From NCBI GenBank assembly GCA_002314145.1, contig DCCG01000016.1, forward strand, positions 26,608 to 90,607: a DNA stretch of 64,000 nt. The letters run 5' to 3'. The stretch is from Thalassolituus sp. UBA1087 (lineage in GTDB: Bacteria > Pseudomonadota > Gammaproteobacteria > Pseudomonadales > Oceanobacteraceae). Made by a program: the position numbers and the translations under genes. The notes beneath the pieces were generated by a model that made no database searches, was not told the DNA's origin, and saw only the letters and a program-made list of their open reading frames with translations. This document shows positions 1 to 8,279 of this stretch, one piece after another (position 1 is the stretch's first letter; the number at the start of each line of letters is the position of its first letter).

Positions 1-268
1 GAAGATGCACCGCCCGGTCCGCCTCGCCTTTCTCACGCAGGGTGCGACCCAGCTTGAGAAAAAGATCGATGGCGTCATCATCCAGCTGTGGCACATTCAG
101 CAGGCGTTCCAGCGAAGCATCATTCGCTTCTGCCAGAAGAAATTCAACGCTGGGAATCCAATCAGGGGCTTTGGCTTTCTTTCCCCCTTTTGCGAAGCGG
201 TATCCCAGTAGCCAGCCGATGGCAATGCCTGACAGCAGAAGCACATAGACCAGCAGGTTATCCATCAT
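1..268 (-). CDS. lapB: Lipopolysaccharide assembly protein B (LapB/YciM), N-terminal part only
   Basis: The gene runs off the left edge of the window, so only about the first 89 residues are present. It opens with a membrane anchor (MDNLLVYVLLLSGIAIGWLL) and then a region typical of LapB, in which a stretch like DDDAIDLFLKLGRTLREKGE begins the first tetratricopeptide repeat. In the family, LapB is an inner-membrane TPR protein with a rubredoxin-like end that controls LpxC turnover and LPS supply. Two in-frame ATGs at 268 and 265 are possible starts. It lies 8 bases after lapA, the usual lapA-lapB pairing. The call rests on that context plus the N-terminus. Confidence 0.85.
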   Translation of the reverse strand, partial: MMDNLLVYVLLLSGIAIGWLLGYRFAKGGKKAKAPDWIPSVEFLLAEANDASLERLLNVPQLDDDAIDLFLKLGRTLREKGEADRAVHL

Positions 269-276
269 ATAAAGAC

Positions 277-558
277 CTAGGGGAGTTTATTAAGGCGCTG
301 CCTGGTGTCGGCGAGTTCTTTGTTTAGTTGACGGATGCGCAGACGATAGCGGGCTGCAGCCAACAGACTGGACAACAGACCGGCGAGAGTTCCGATGATC
401 AGCATCAGGCCCAGCCAGATGGAAACCGGCAGCGACAACGGCGTACCGACCAGAAAATCGAGCTCGACAGATGAGCTGTTGTGAGCGGCAAAGGCCAGTG
501 CGTAAGCCAGAACCAGAATCGTCAACAGAACACTCAAACCCATTTTGAGCTTTTTCAT
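277..558 (-). CDS. lapA: LapA family (DUF1049) inner-membrane protein
   Basis: A 93-residue protein with two hydrophobic segments, about residues 7-25 and 44-66, followed by a basic and coiled C-terminus (RYRLRIRQLNKELADTRQRL). This is the LapA/YciS layout: two membrane helices and a short cytoplasmic coiled coil. LapA works with LapB in LPS assembly at the inner membrane. It sits between ihfB (15 bases upstream) and lapB (8 bases downstream), the standard gammaproteobacterial order, and is probably co-transcribed with both. Confidence 0.88.
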   Translation of the reverse strand: MKKLKMGLSVLLTILVLAYALAFAAHNSSSVELDFLVGTPLSLPVSIWLGLMLIIGTLAGLLSSLLAAARYRLRIRQLNKELADTRQRLNKLP

Positions 559-573
559 ACATTCAGTCCCGGA

Positions 574-873
574 TCAGTATTCTTCCGCATCCATAAAATC
601 ATTCACCTGGTCGCGGAGTTCTTTGCCAGGTTTGAAATGCGGTACAAATTTCCCCTTCAGATCCACCGTTTCACCGGTTTTAGGGTTACGCCCTACCCGA
701 GGGGCCCGATAGTGCAATGAGAAGCTGCCAAAGCCACGAATCTCTATGCGCTCACCAGACGACAATGTCTGGGACATATGATCAAGCAACGTTTTGACCG
801 CCAGCTCCACATCTTTCGATGATAACTGCGGCTGTCGGCTGACAATTCGTTCTATCAGCTCGGATTTTGTCAT
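574..873 (-). CDS. ihfB: Integration host factor subunit beta
   Basis: A 99-residue HU/IHF-fold protein beginning MTKSELIERI. The DNA-binding beta arm is visible as GRNPKTGETVDL and ends in PHFKPGKELRDQVN, as in IhfB. IHF is a heterodimeric DNA-bending protein used in transcription (including sigma-54 promoters), recombination and replication. An in-frame ATG lies five codons earlier at 888, but a strong GGAGGG Shine-Dalgarno sits just before the ATG at 873 and the family starts with MTKSEL, so 873 is chosen. It lies downstream of rpsA, but a terminator separates them, so it probably has its own promoter. Confidence 0.96.
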   Translation of the reverse strand: MTKSELIERIVSRQPQLSSKDVELAVKTLLDHMSQTLSSGERIEIRGFGSFSLHYRAPRVGRNPKTGETVDLKGKFVPHFKPGKELRDQVNDFMDAEEY

Positions 874-964
874 AGCTTTTCCCTCCATGAGAACCAGGCT
901 CAGGCGTCAGATAAGGAAGCCGTCACCGAGGCATTACCGTCACCTCAGCAATAAACCTAGCTAA

Positions 965-993
965 ATCATGCAGTTAGCTAACCCCTTTTGCAA
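965..993 (-). promoter_or_regulatory. Candidate sigma-70 promoter for ihfB
   Basis: Reading the minus strand, TTGCAA (988-993) stands 17 bp ahead of CATGAT (965-970). Each matches 4 of 6 consensus positions with ideal spacing. The spacer contains the palindrome GTTAGCTAAC, which could be an operator. The leader to the ihfB start would be about 85 bases. Inference only. Confidence 0.3.
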
Positions 994-1176
994 GTACTGT
1001 TTGTTTTTTGGTCGCATTGCCGGGATTTTGCACCCAATCAACGGGCCAGGAGAGCACTTTTTAACAAATCTGAAATCTCCGCCTCAGAGAAGACAGGCGT
1101 TAACGGCGGAAAACCAGACAGGCCCATCGGGCCTGAATAGCGGATACCATAAGGGATATCCACAGAATGCAGGCAT

Positions 1177-1204
1177 AAAAAAACCCGCCGAAGCGGGTTT
1201 TTTT
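1177..1204 (-). terminator. Rho-independent terminator after rpsA (bidirectional)
   Basis: Stem CCCGC / GCGGG with a four-base loop, extended by A/T pairs and flanked by seven A on one side and seven T on the other. It lies 18 bases past the rpsA stop and would work in either direction. Confidence 0.88.
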
Positions 1205-1222
1205 GAATCAGAGGACTGAAGA

Positions 1223-2905
1223 TCAGTCTTTCTGGTTCAGCTGCTCTTTGATCAGATCACCGATGGTGGTAGGACCTGTCACTTCAGCATCTGCTTTGTC
1301 ACGCTGTGCTTTCAGAGCCGCTTTGTCTTCTGCACTGTCTTTCGCTTTCACAGACAGAGCAATCGTGCGGTTCTTACGGTCAACAGTGGTGATCACAGCT
1401 TCAACGTCATCACCTTCGTTCAGCACGTTACGGGCATCTTCGACTTTGTCACGGCTGATTTCAGACGCTTTCAGAGTCGCTTCTACGCCAGGAGCTACTT
1501 CGATGGTAGCGGCTTTAGCATCAACAGCAATCACTTTACCGTTAACCATGGAGCCTTTGTCGTTTTCAGCAACGAACTCGGAGAACGGATCGCTTTCCAG
1601 CTGCTTCACACCCAGAGAGATACGCTCACGCTCAGGGTCGATAGACAGGATAACGGTTTCCAGTTCATCACCTTTCTTGTAGTTGCGTACTGCGTCTTCA
1701 CCGCTGTCGTTCCAGCTGATGTCGGACAGGTGAACCAGACCGTCAATACCACCGTCCAGACCGATGAAGATACCGAAGTCAGTGATGGACTTGATCTTAC
1801 CGGAGATTTTGTCACCTTTGTTAAACTTGGTGCCAAACTCTTCCCATGGGTTCATGGTGCACTGCTTGATACCCAGAGAGATACGACGACGTTCTTCGTC
1901 GATATCCAGGATCATCACATCAATCTCGTCACCTACCTGAACCACTTTGGATGGGTGGATGTTTTTGTTAGTCCAGTCCATTTCGGATACGTGAACCAGA
2001 CCTTCAACGCCTTCTTCCAGCTCGGCGAAACAACCGTAGTCAGTCAGGTTGGTTACGCGTGCTTTCACGATAGCGTTTTCAGGGTAACGGTCGTTGATGC
2101 TGACCCATGGATCATCACCCAGCTGTTTCAGACCCAGAGATACACGGTTACGCTCACGGTCGAATTTCAGCACTTTAACGTCGATTTCGTCACCAACAGC
2201 AACGATTTCGCTTGGATGCTTGATACGCTTCCACGCCATGTCAGTGATGTGCAGCAGGCCGTCAACACCGCCCAGATCTACGAATGCACCGTAGTCGGTC
2301 AGGTTCTTAACGATACCTTTAACAGACTGACCTTCCTGCAGGTTGGCCAGCAGCTCTTCACGTTCCTGGCTGTTAGCCGCTTCCAGAACCGCACGACGGG
2401 AAACCACAACGTTGTTACGCTTGGCATCCAGTTTGATAACTTTAAATTCCAGCTCTTTACCTTCCAGGTGTGCTGTGTCGCGTACCGGACGTACGTCAAC
2501 CAGAGAACCTGGCAGGAAGGCGCGGATGTTTTTCAGATCAACGGTGAAACCACCTTTAACTTTACCGTTGATGATACCCATGACCATTTCGTCAGCTTCG
2601 AAGGCTTTTTCCAGCTCTTTCCAGCTTTCAGCGCGTTTGGCTTTCTCACGGGACAGTTTAGTCTCACCGAAACCGTCTTCTACGGCTTCCAGAGATACCT
2701 GAGTCTCGTCACCTACGGCTACTTCCAGTTCGCCTTTTTCGTTCAGGAACTGGCTGCGTGGAATAACAGCTTCTGATTTCAGGCCAGCGTTAACAGTTAC
2801 CCAGTCACTGTCGATATCAACAACGGTACCAGTGACGATGGAACCAGCCTGCATGTCCAGTTCTTTAAGGGATTCTTCAAAGAGTGCTTCAAAGCTTTCG
2901 CTCAT
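1223..2905 (-). CDS. rpsA: 30S ribosomal protein S1
   Basis: A 560-residue protein with six S1 RNA-binding repeats, at roughly residues 20-87, 105-171, 192-260, 277-347, 364-434 and 450-520. The repeated signature DYGAFVDLGGVDGLLHITDM, and variants of it, is clear. S1 binds mRNA leaders on the small subunit and helps initiation on structured or weak Shine-Dalgarno messages. Length matches the E. coli protein. An AGGAAATACGC leader precedes the ATG. It follows cmk after a 146-base gap containing a structured leader and ends in its own terminator. S1 is known to autoregulate through its leader in enterics. Confidence 0.97.
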   Translation of the reverse strand: MSESFEALFEESLKELDMQAGSIVTGTVVDIDSDWVTVNAGLKSEAVIPRSQFLNEKGELEVAVGDETQVSLEAVEDGFGETKLSREKAKRAESWKELEKAFEADEMVMGIINGKVKGGFTVDLKNIRAFLPGSLVDVRPVRDTAHLEGKELEFKVIKLDAKRNNVVVSRRAVLEAANSQEREELLANLQEGQSVKGIVKNLTDYGAFVDLGGVDGLLHITDMAWKRIKHPSEIVAVGDEIDVKVLKFDRERNRVSLGLKQLGDDPWVSINDRYPENAIVKARVTNLTDYGCFAELEEGVEGLVHVSEMDWTNKNIHPSKVVQVGDEIDVMILDIDEERRRISLGIKQCTMNPWEEFGTKFNKGDKISGKIKSITDFGIFIGLDGGIDGLVHLSDISWNDSGEDAVRNYKKGDELETVILSIDPERERISLGVKQLESDPFSEFVAENDKGSMVNGKVIAVDAKAATIEVAPGVEATLKASEISRDKVEDARNVLNEGDDVEAVITTVDRKNRTIALSVKAKDSAEDKAALKAQRDKADAEVTGPTTIGDLIKEQLNQKD

Positions 2906-3051
2906 GCGTATTTCCTGTGTGTTACGGCGGGTCTCAGGGGTTAAAAAGCGAGACGCACACCTGCCAGATAGCCAGATATCTGGGGTTAGTCAGTTTTAAA
3001 AAGTGGTCGTACCCTCCCCGTTACGGAGCTGACGGACACGCCACCTTCATC
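2906..3051 (-). promoter_or_regulatory. rpsA leader with a 12-bp palindrome
   Basis: The 146-base gap between cmk and rpsA carries the perfect palindrome CCAGATATCTGG (2972-2983) next to a partial third copy of the arm (GCCAGATA). A structured leader of this kind would suit S1 autogenous control, known in E. coli, but the fold here is inferred. Confidence 0.35.
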
Positions 3052-3735
3052 TCAGATCAGTCCTGCTTCACGGACAAGATTCAGTACCTGATCGCACACG
3101 TCATCAATGCTCATTGACGTACTGTCGATCACAACAGCATCCTCTGCCGGCTTCAACGGAGCCACGGCACGGTTGCTGTCCCGCTCATCTCGAGCGCGGA
3201 TGTCTTCGATAAGGGCGGGCAAACTAGCACTTATGCCTTTTTCAGTCAACTGTTTGTAGCGCCGGTTTCCGCGTTCTTCCGCACTGGCGGTCAGGAACAC
3301 CTTAACCGGTGCGTCGGTGAATACCACAGTGCCCATATCACGGCCATCGGCAATCAGGCCCGGAGCCGCACGGAAGTCGCGCTGGCGCTGCAACAGAGCC
3401 TCGCGCACTGCCGGCAAGGCGGCGACCTGAGAGGCCAGACTACCGACCTCTTCGGTACGTATAGTAGTCGTGACATCATCACCTTCAAGAATCACTTTCA
3501 CCCCGTCCGGGGTTGGCTCAAATTTCACATCGAGCGCGGCGGCCACGGCGGCCACGGCAGCCTCGTCAGTGAGTACAATCGACTTACGGTCCGCAGCCAG
3601 GCCTGTGATGCGGTACAAAGCACCGCTGTCGAGCAGCTGCCAGCCCAGTGTTTCTGCCAGCCGGGCACAGACGGTACCTTTGCCGGCACCGGACGGACCA
3701 TCAATGGTAATAACGGCTGCCTGAATATTAGTCAT
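3052..3735 (-). CDS. cmk: Cytidylate kinase
   Basis: A 227-residue P-loop kinase. The Walker A motif is GPSGAGKGT near residues 14-22. Later come LDSGALYR (nucleotide-binding) and the Cmk signature IADGRDMGTVVF, and a lid region NRRYKQLTEKG. It phosphorylates CMP and dCMP to the diphosphates. It starts 5 bases after the TyrA-AroA fusion gene, so it is the distal gene of the aromatic operon, as in Pseudomonas, before rpsA. Confidence 0.96.
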   Translation of the reverse strand: MTNIQAAVITIDGPSGAGKGTVCARLAETLGWQLLDSGALYRITGLAADRKSIVLTDEAAVAAVAAALDVKFEPTPDGVKVILEGDDVTTTIRTEEVGSLASQVAALPAVREALLQRQRDFRAAPGLIADGRDMGTVVFTDAPVKVFLTASAEERGNRRYKQLTEKGISASLPALIEDIRARDERDSNRAVAPLKPAEDAVVIDSTSMSIDDVCDQVLNLVREAGLI

Positions 3736-3740
3736 CGTTA

Positions 3741-5990
3741 TTACCCCTCACTGACACGGATATTCAGACCGGCATTATTGGCCAGTTCGATAAACCCCGG
3801 AAAGGACGTTGCCACATTCGCGCAATCCAGTATGCGGATGGTGCCGCAACCGCGCAGTGACGCCATAGCAAAGCTCATGGCGATGCGATGATCATGATGA
3901 GTCACAATATCGCCTTCACCAAATACCGCAGTATTCATTCCCTGACTGCCTTTACCCTGAATACGGGCGCCATCGTCTGTGCCTCTGGCATCAACCCCCA
4001 GAGTCACAAGACCATCCACCATGGCCTGAATACGGTCACTTTCTTTCACCCGCAATTCTTCAGCACCGGTCAGCACGGTTTCACCTTCTGCACAGGCAGC
4101 GGCAATAAACAGGGCCGGGAATTCATCAATCGCCAACGGCACCTGATCTTCCGGAATATGAATACCTTTCAGCTGAGCGCTGCGTACCCGGATATCGGCC
4201 ACCGGTTCTCCACCCACTTCGCGTTCGTTCAGAATCTCAATATTGCCGCCCATGGCTTTCAGAATATTGATAACACCAATACGGGTCGGATTGATGCCCA
4301 CATGCTCCAGCGTGATATCAGAGCCTTCCGCAATACTGGCGCCGACCATATAGAAGGCGGCGGATGAAATATCAGACGGCACATCAATACTGGTTGCCGT
4401 CAGCTCACCACCGGACTGAATACGCACGGTACTGCCGTCTACTTCAACCTTATAGCCAAAGCCTTTCAGCATGCGCTCAGTATGATCCCGGGTTGGCGCC
4501 GGTTCGGTCACAGACGTCTCACCTTGCGCATACAGACCCGCCAGCAGCACACAGCTCTTGACCTGGGCACTGGCCATGGGCAGATCATAATGAATGCCTT
4601 TCAGTTGATTCGCACCGTACACTTTGATGGGTGGACGACCACCCTCGGCGGTATCGACTTTCGCGCCCATCAGACGCAGAGGGTCGGCGACCCGGCCCAT
4701 AGGCCGTTTGGACAGAGATTCATCGCCACTCATTTCCACATCAAAGCTCTGACCCGCCATCAGTCCGGCCAGCAGACGCATGGAAGTACCTGAGTTGCCC
4801 ACGTACAGGGTATTCGGCGGTGCCTGCAAACCATGCAGGCCGACGCCATGAATCGTCACCCGGCCACGATGAGGACCTTCAATAACCACCCCCATATCAC
4901 GGAAAGCCTGCAGGGTGGCGAGACTGTCTTCTCCTTCCAGGAAACCGCTGACTTCTGTGGTGCCGTTGGCCAGCGACCCAAGCATGATGGAACGGTGTGA
5001 GATGGATTTATCGCCCGGCACACGGAAGCTGCCGGATAATGCCCCACCCGGGGCGGCCAGATAATTTACGGAGGCTGTTTTCATAGGATCAACATAGGCC
5101 CTGCGGGCGAGAATTTTAGAAAAGTGATCGCGCGCCACTTTAGCACGGGTTAACACCCCCATCACGGTGGTGGTGTCTTCCTGTTCAATGGCTGAACGCA
5201 GAAAGGCGAGATCATGGCTGAACAGGTCCAGTGTCTTCAGCACCTGCTCTTTATTGGCGGAGAAAATATCGCGCCACATGACCGGACTGCTGGCAGCAAT
5301 GCGGGTAAAATCGCGGAAGCCGCCGGCAGCGTAATTAAAAATTTCTTTATTTTCATGGCGGTTTGCCAGCGTATCCACCAACGAATAGGCCAGCAAATGC
5401 GGCAGATGGCTGGTTGCTGCCAGCACTTCGTCATGATGGGACACTGACATTTCTTCAATATCCGCATCCACGGCCTGCCAGGCATCTTTGACCAGTGCCA
5501 ATGCCTGCGGGTCTGTGCCCGCTGTTGGTGTAAGAATCACTTTATGCCGGACGTACAGGTTTTCATCCGCAGCCTGAACACCGCTGCGTTCCGAGCCGGC
5601 AATCGGATGCCCGAGTACAAATTTTGTAAAGTCTTTGCCCAGTACCGCCTGCACATCCCGTAAGACAGAGCCCTTAACCGAGCCCACGTCGGTTAATACG
5701 GTATGGCTGCTCAAGCCGGGTTTCAGATCTTCCAGCACCTGACGCACAGCCAGTATCGGCACGGAAATAATAACCAGGTCGGCATCCTTCACCGCTGATG
5801 TCAGCTCTGTACTGAAATCGTCAATCAGTCCAACACGCAGGGCTTCCTGCATGGAATCGAGATTACGGTCGTAACCGGTGACATGTTGCAGACAACCTCT
5901 GGCCCGCAGTCCTTTGACCCACGAGCAGCCAATCAGCCCCAGACCAATAACAGCGATACGCGGAATATAAAAACCGGCTTCAGCACTCAA
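3741..5990 (-). CDS. Fused prephenate dehydrogenase / EPSP synthase (TyrA-AroA)
   Basis: A 749-residue bifunctional protein. Residues 1-300 are a TyrA dehydrogenase: Rossmann GLGLIG at 16-21, HPIAGSE near 128-134 and SHLPH near 194-198. Residues from about 303 are an EPSP synthase with PGDKSISHR (325-333) and GNSGTSMRLLAG, a class II-like variant of the class I GNAGTAMRPL loop. It joins the tyrosine branch to the penultimate chorismate step; such fusions are known in Pseudomonas and relatives. No ATG lies before the Rossmann fold. The likely start is TTG at 5990, overlapping the hisC stop by four bases, so translation is probably coupled to hisC. Confidence 0.93.
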   Translation of the reverse strand: MSAEAGFYIPRIAVIGLGLIGCSWVKGLRARGCLQHVTGYDRNLDSMQEALRVGLIDDFSTELTSAVKDADLVIISVPILAVRQVLEDLKPGLSSHTVLTDVGSVKGSVLRDVQAVLGKDFTKFVLGHPIAGSERSGVQAADENLYVRHKVILTPTAGTDPQALALVKDAWQAVDADIEEMSVSHHDEVLAATSHLPHLLAYSLVDTLANRHENKEIFNYAAGGFRDFTRIAASSPVMWRDIFSANKEQVLKTLDLFSHDLAFLRSAIEQEDTTTVMGVLTRAKVARDHFSKILARRAYVDPMKTASVNYLAAPGGALSGSFRVPGDKSISHRSIMLGSLANGTTEVSGFLEGEDSLATLQAFRDMGVVIEGPHRGRVTIHGVGLHGLQAPPNTLYVGNSGTSMRLLAGLMAGQSFDVEMSGDESLSKRPMGRVADPLRLMGAKVDTAEGGRPPIKVYGANQLKGIHYDLPMASAQVKSCVLLAGLYAQGETSVTEPAPTRDHTERMLKGFGYKVEVDGSTVRIQSGGELTATSIDVPSDISSAAFYMVGASIAEGSDITLEHVGINPTRIGVINILKAMGGNIEILNEREVGGEPVADIRVRSAQLKGIHIPEDQVPLAIDEFPALFIAAACAEGETVLTGAEELRVKESDRIQAMVDGLVTLGVDARGTDDGARIQGKGSQGMNTAVFGEGDIVTHHDHRIAMSFAMASLRGCGTIRILDCANVATSFPGFIELANNAGLNIRVSEG

Positions 5991-7099
5991 GACAATACCG
6001 TTTTCAAAGCATTAATGAATTTTTCATTCTGCGGCCCGGTACCCACCGTCACCCGCAGATAGCCGGGCATATCATAATTGCCCACCGGACGGATAATCAC
6101 GCCCTGCTGCAGCATATTCTGATACACCGTATGTTCATCCGTAGAATCCGGTACTTTGAAACTTATGAAGTTACCGACTGACGGAATATAACGGAGTTTC
6201 AGCTGTTCAAAAACAGCCTCCAGCTGTTTCATTCCGGCTTTATTCTCAGCCAGCGTGCCGGCTACATATTCTTCATCCGCCAGAGCGGCTGTCGCCGCTT
6301 TCAGCGCAGCAGAATTCACATTAAACGGTGGACGTACACGGTTCAGCAGATCCGCTATGTCAGGACTGGAAACACCATAACCGACCCTCAATGCGGCGAG
6401 CCCGTAAGCTTTGGAGAAAGTACGGGCCACCACCAGATTGGGATACTGACAGAGCAGCGAAATCCCATCGGGATAATCGGGCTCGTCCACGTATTCAAAA
6501 TAGGCTTCGTCCAGCAATACCAGCACATGCTCCGGTACATTATTCAGAAACTCAACCACCTCACTGCGGCTGAGCCAGGTACCGGTCGGGTTATTAGGGT
6601 TGGTGACAAAGACGATTCGGGTGCGGTCGTTAATCGCTGCTGCCATGGCTTTCAGATCATGACCGAAATCCACCGCCGGAACCTGTATGCATTCCGCGCC
6701 CACCATTTTGGCGACCAGACCATAGATCGCAAAAGAATGTTGAGATACCACGATATTGTCGCCGTCATTGACGAACACACGAACAATAAAATCCAGAATA
6801 TCGCTGGAACCGTTCCCCAGCGTAATCTGTTCCGGCCGGATACCCAGTTTTTGACACAGAGCCGTCTTCAGCTCAAAACCGGCACCATCCGGATAGAGAG
6901 TGACTTCCTGCAGGGATTCTTCGACTGCCGCCAGGGCTTTCGGGCCGGGGCCCATCGGGTTTTCATTACTCGCCAGCTTGACGATATCCGCCTCATCCAG
7001 CCCCAGTTCTCGGGCCAGTTCGTCAATGGGCTTGCCCGGCTGGTAAGGCTTCAGAGCCTGTACACCAGGAACCGCCAATTGTGTAAAGTCGACTGTCAT
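5987..7099 (-). CDS. hisC: Histidinol-phosphate / aromatic aminotransferase
   Basis: A 370-residue class I PLP aminotransferase of the HisC type. Visible are NPNNPTGTW, LDEAYFEYVDEPDYP and the PLP-lysine segment RTFSKAYGLAALRVGYG. An AGGCAAGATA leader precedes the ATG. The family makes histidinol phosphate, but many members also transaminate prephenate, phenylpyruvate or hydroxyphenylpyruvate. The position between pheA and tyrA-aroA suggests the main job is the transamination step of phenylalanine and tyrosine synthesis. A second hisC in a his operon elsewhere would support that reading. Confidence 0.9.
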   Translation of the reverse strand: MTVDFTQLAVPGVQALKPYQPGKPIDELARELGLDEADIVKLASNENPMGPGPKALAAVEESLQEVTLYPDGAGFELKTALCQKLGIRPEQITLGNGSSDILDFIVRVFVNDGDNIVVSQHSFAIYGLVAKMVGAECIQVPAVDFGHDLKAMAAAINDRTRIVFVTNPNNPTGTWLSRSEVVEFLNNVPEHVLVLLDEAYFEYVDEPDYPDGISLLCQYPNLVVARTFSKAYGLAALRVGYGVSSPDIADLLNRVRPPFNVNSAALKAATAALADEEYVAGTLAENKAGMKQLEAVFEQLKLRYIPSVGNFISFKVPDSTDEHTVYQNMLQQGVIIRPVGNYDMPGYLRVTVGTGPQNEKFINALKTVLS

Positions 7100-7115
7100 T
7101 ATCTTGCCTCAGATC

Positions 7116-7135
7116 GCTTTCCCCCGGGGGGAAGC
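7116..7135 (-). other. Short hairpin between pheA and hisC
   Basis: GCTTTCCCCC followed directly by GGGGGGAAGC forms a nearly perfect palindrome in the 41-base gap. It could stall RNases or tune hisC translation; there is no T-run, so it is not a terminator. Confidence 0.3.
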
Positions 7136-7140
7136 TGTTG

Positions 7141-8244
7141 TCAGAGCACTGCTCTGGGATAAGAGCCGAGCCATTTAAAGTCCAGCGCGACGTTACGCAA
7201 GGCTTCCATCACAGGCGCAATCTGCTGGTCTTTGATATGACCCTCAAAATCAATAAAAAATACGTAATTCCAGGTACCATTGCGGGCCGGCCGCGTTTCT
7301 ATGCGGGTCAGACTGATGCCCGCATTATGAAATGGCTCCAGCACCTGATACAGAGCCCCCGGCTGATTACGGTTGGCCACCAGAATCGACGTTTTGTCAT
7401 CGCCAGCCGGCTCGGTTTCTTCCCGCCCGATGATCAGAAAACGGGTGGTATTGTCCGGACGATCTTCGATGTTGGCTGACTGAACCACCAACTCATACAA
7501 CTCAGCCGCGGCCTCACTGGCAATGGCTGCAGAATCCGCCGTCTGACTGGCTAATCTTGCCGCTTCGGCATTGGAACTGACAGCCACACGCTCAACACCA
7601 GGAAAGTGTTGATCCAGCCACAGCCGACACTGCCCCAGAGACTGAGCGTGAGAATAGATACGCCGGATCGTCTGCCCGGGCTGTTTAATCAATAAATGAT
7701 GGTGAATGCGCAGTGTTACTTCGCCACAGATTTTCAGGCTGGAGTCGAAGAAACTGTCATGGGTATGAGTCACCACGCCTTCGGTCGAATTTTCCACCGG
7801 CACGACGCCATAGTTAGCCGCACCACTTTCCACTTCGCGGAACACATCGGCAATGGACACTTCACCACGACACTGAACGGCATGACCAAAGTGTTTAACG
7901 GCCGCCTGCTGGGTAAAGGTGCCTTCCGGGCCCAGGTACGCAACCTGCAATGGTTCTTCCAGAGCCAGACACTGGGACATAATCTCGCGGAACAGGCGTG
8001 CCATGGACTCATCGGCCAGCGGACCGGTATTACGTGCCATCACTTTACGTAACACCTGCGCTTCCCGCTCCGGCCGGTAAAAGGTGACATGCTGACCGGG
8101 TTCAGCATACCGCTGCTTCACCTCGGCCACATCCTGAGCACACTTAGCCCGCTGATTAATTAACTGCTGAATCTGCTGATCCAGTGAATCAATCTGTTGT
8201 CGCAGTGCATCCAGCTCCTGCGCTTCTGTCTGCCCATCACTCAT
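7141..8244 (-). CDS. pheA: Bifunctional chorismate mutase / prephenate dehydratase (P-protein)
   Basis: A 367-residue protein. An AroQ-type chorismate mutase covers about residues 8-95 (LDALRQQIDSLDQQIQQLIN). A prephenate dehydratase follows from VAYLGPEGTFTQQA, with NYGVVPVENSTEG and the threonine-bearing NTTRFLIIG. A C-terminal ACT domain, starting near KTSILVANRNQPGALYQ and carrying the ESRP-like motif IETRPARNG, binds phenylalanine for feedback inhibition. It converts chorismate to phenylpyruvate. It lies 35 bases after serC and is co-directional with hisC and the TyrA-AroA gene. Confidence 0.96.
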   Translation of the reverse strand: MSDGQTEAQELDALRQQIDSLDQQIQQLINQRAKCAQDVAEVKQRYAEPGQHVTFYRPEREAQVLRKVMARNTGPLADESMARLFREIMSQCLALEEPLQVAYLGPEGTFTQQAAVKHFGHAVQCRGEVSIADVFREVESGAANYGVVPVENSTEGVVTHTHDSFFDSSLKICGEVTLRIHHHLLIKQPGQTIRRIYSHAQSLGQCRLWLDQHFPGVERVAVSSNAEAARLASQTADSAAIASEAAAELYELVVQSANIEDRPDNTTRFLIIGREETEPAGDDKTSILVANRNQPGALYQVLEPFHNAGISLTRIETRPARNGTWNYVFFIDFEGHIKDQQIAPVMEALRNVALDFKWLGSYPRAVL

Positions 8245-8279
8245 AGTGCCTGAAGCCTTTTCCGCCTGAGTCCTGTGTA

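Larger units (their letters stand above)
874..1222. other. Intergenic region between ihfB and rpsA
   Basis: A gap of 349 bases. It holds the rpsA terminator (1177-1204), a second perfect hairpin CAGGCCC-ATC-GGGCCTG at 1119-1135, a 10-bp palindrome GTTAGCTAAC around 973-982 and a plausible ihfB promoter (965-993). The open frames across it have no protein-family character, and I see no gene here. Confidence 0.6.

Noticed and set aside
1119..1135. Perfect hairpin CAGGCCC-ATC-GGGCCTG as a second rpsA terminator
   Set aside because: No T-run of useful length on either strand; only TCTGGTTTTCC follows on the minus strand. Left as an unexplained hairpin.
1730..2776. A 348-codon open frame on the plus strand opposite rpsA
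   Set aside because: It lies wholly inside the clear rpsA gene on the other strand and lacks any recognisable domain; long antisense frames are common opposite genes with strong codon bias.
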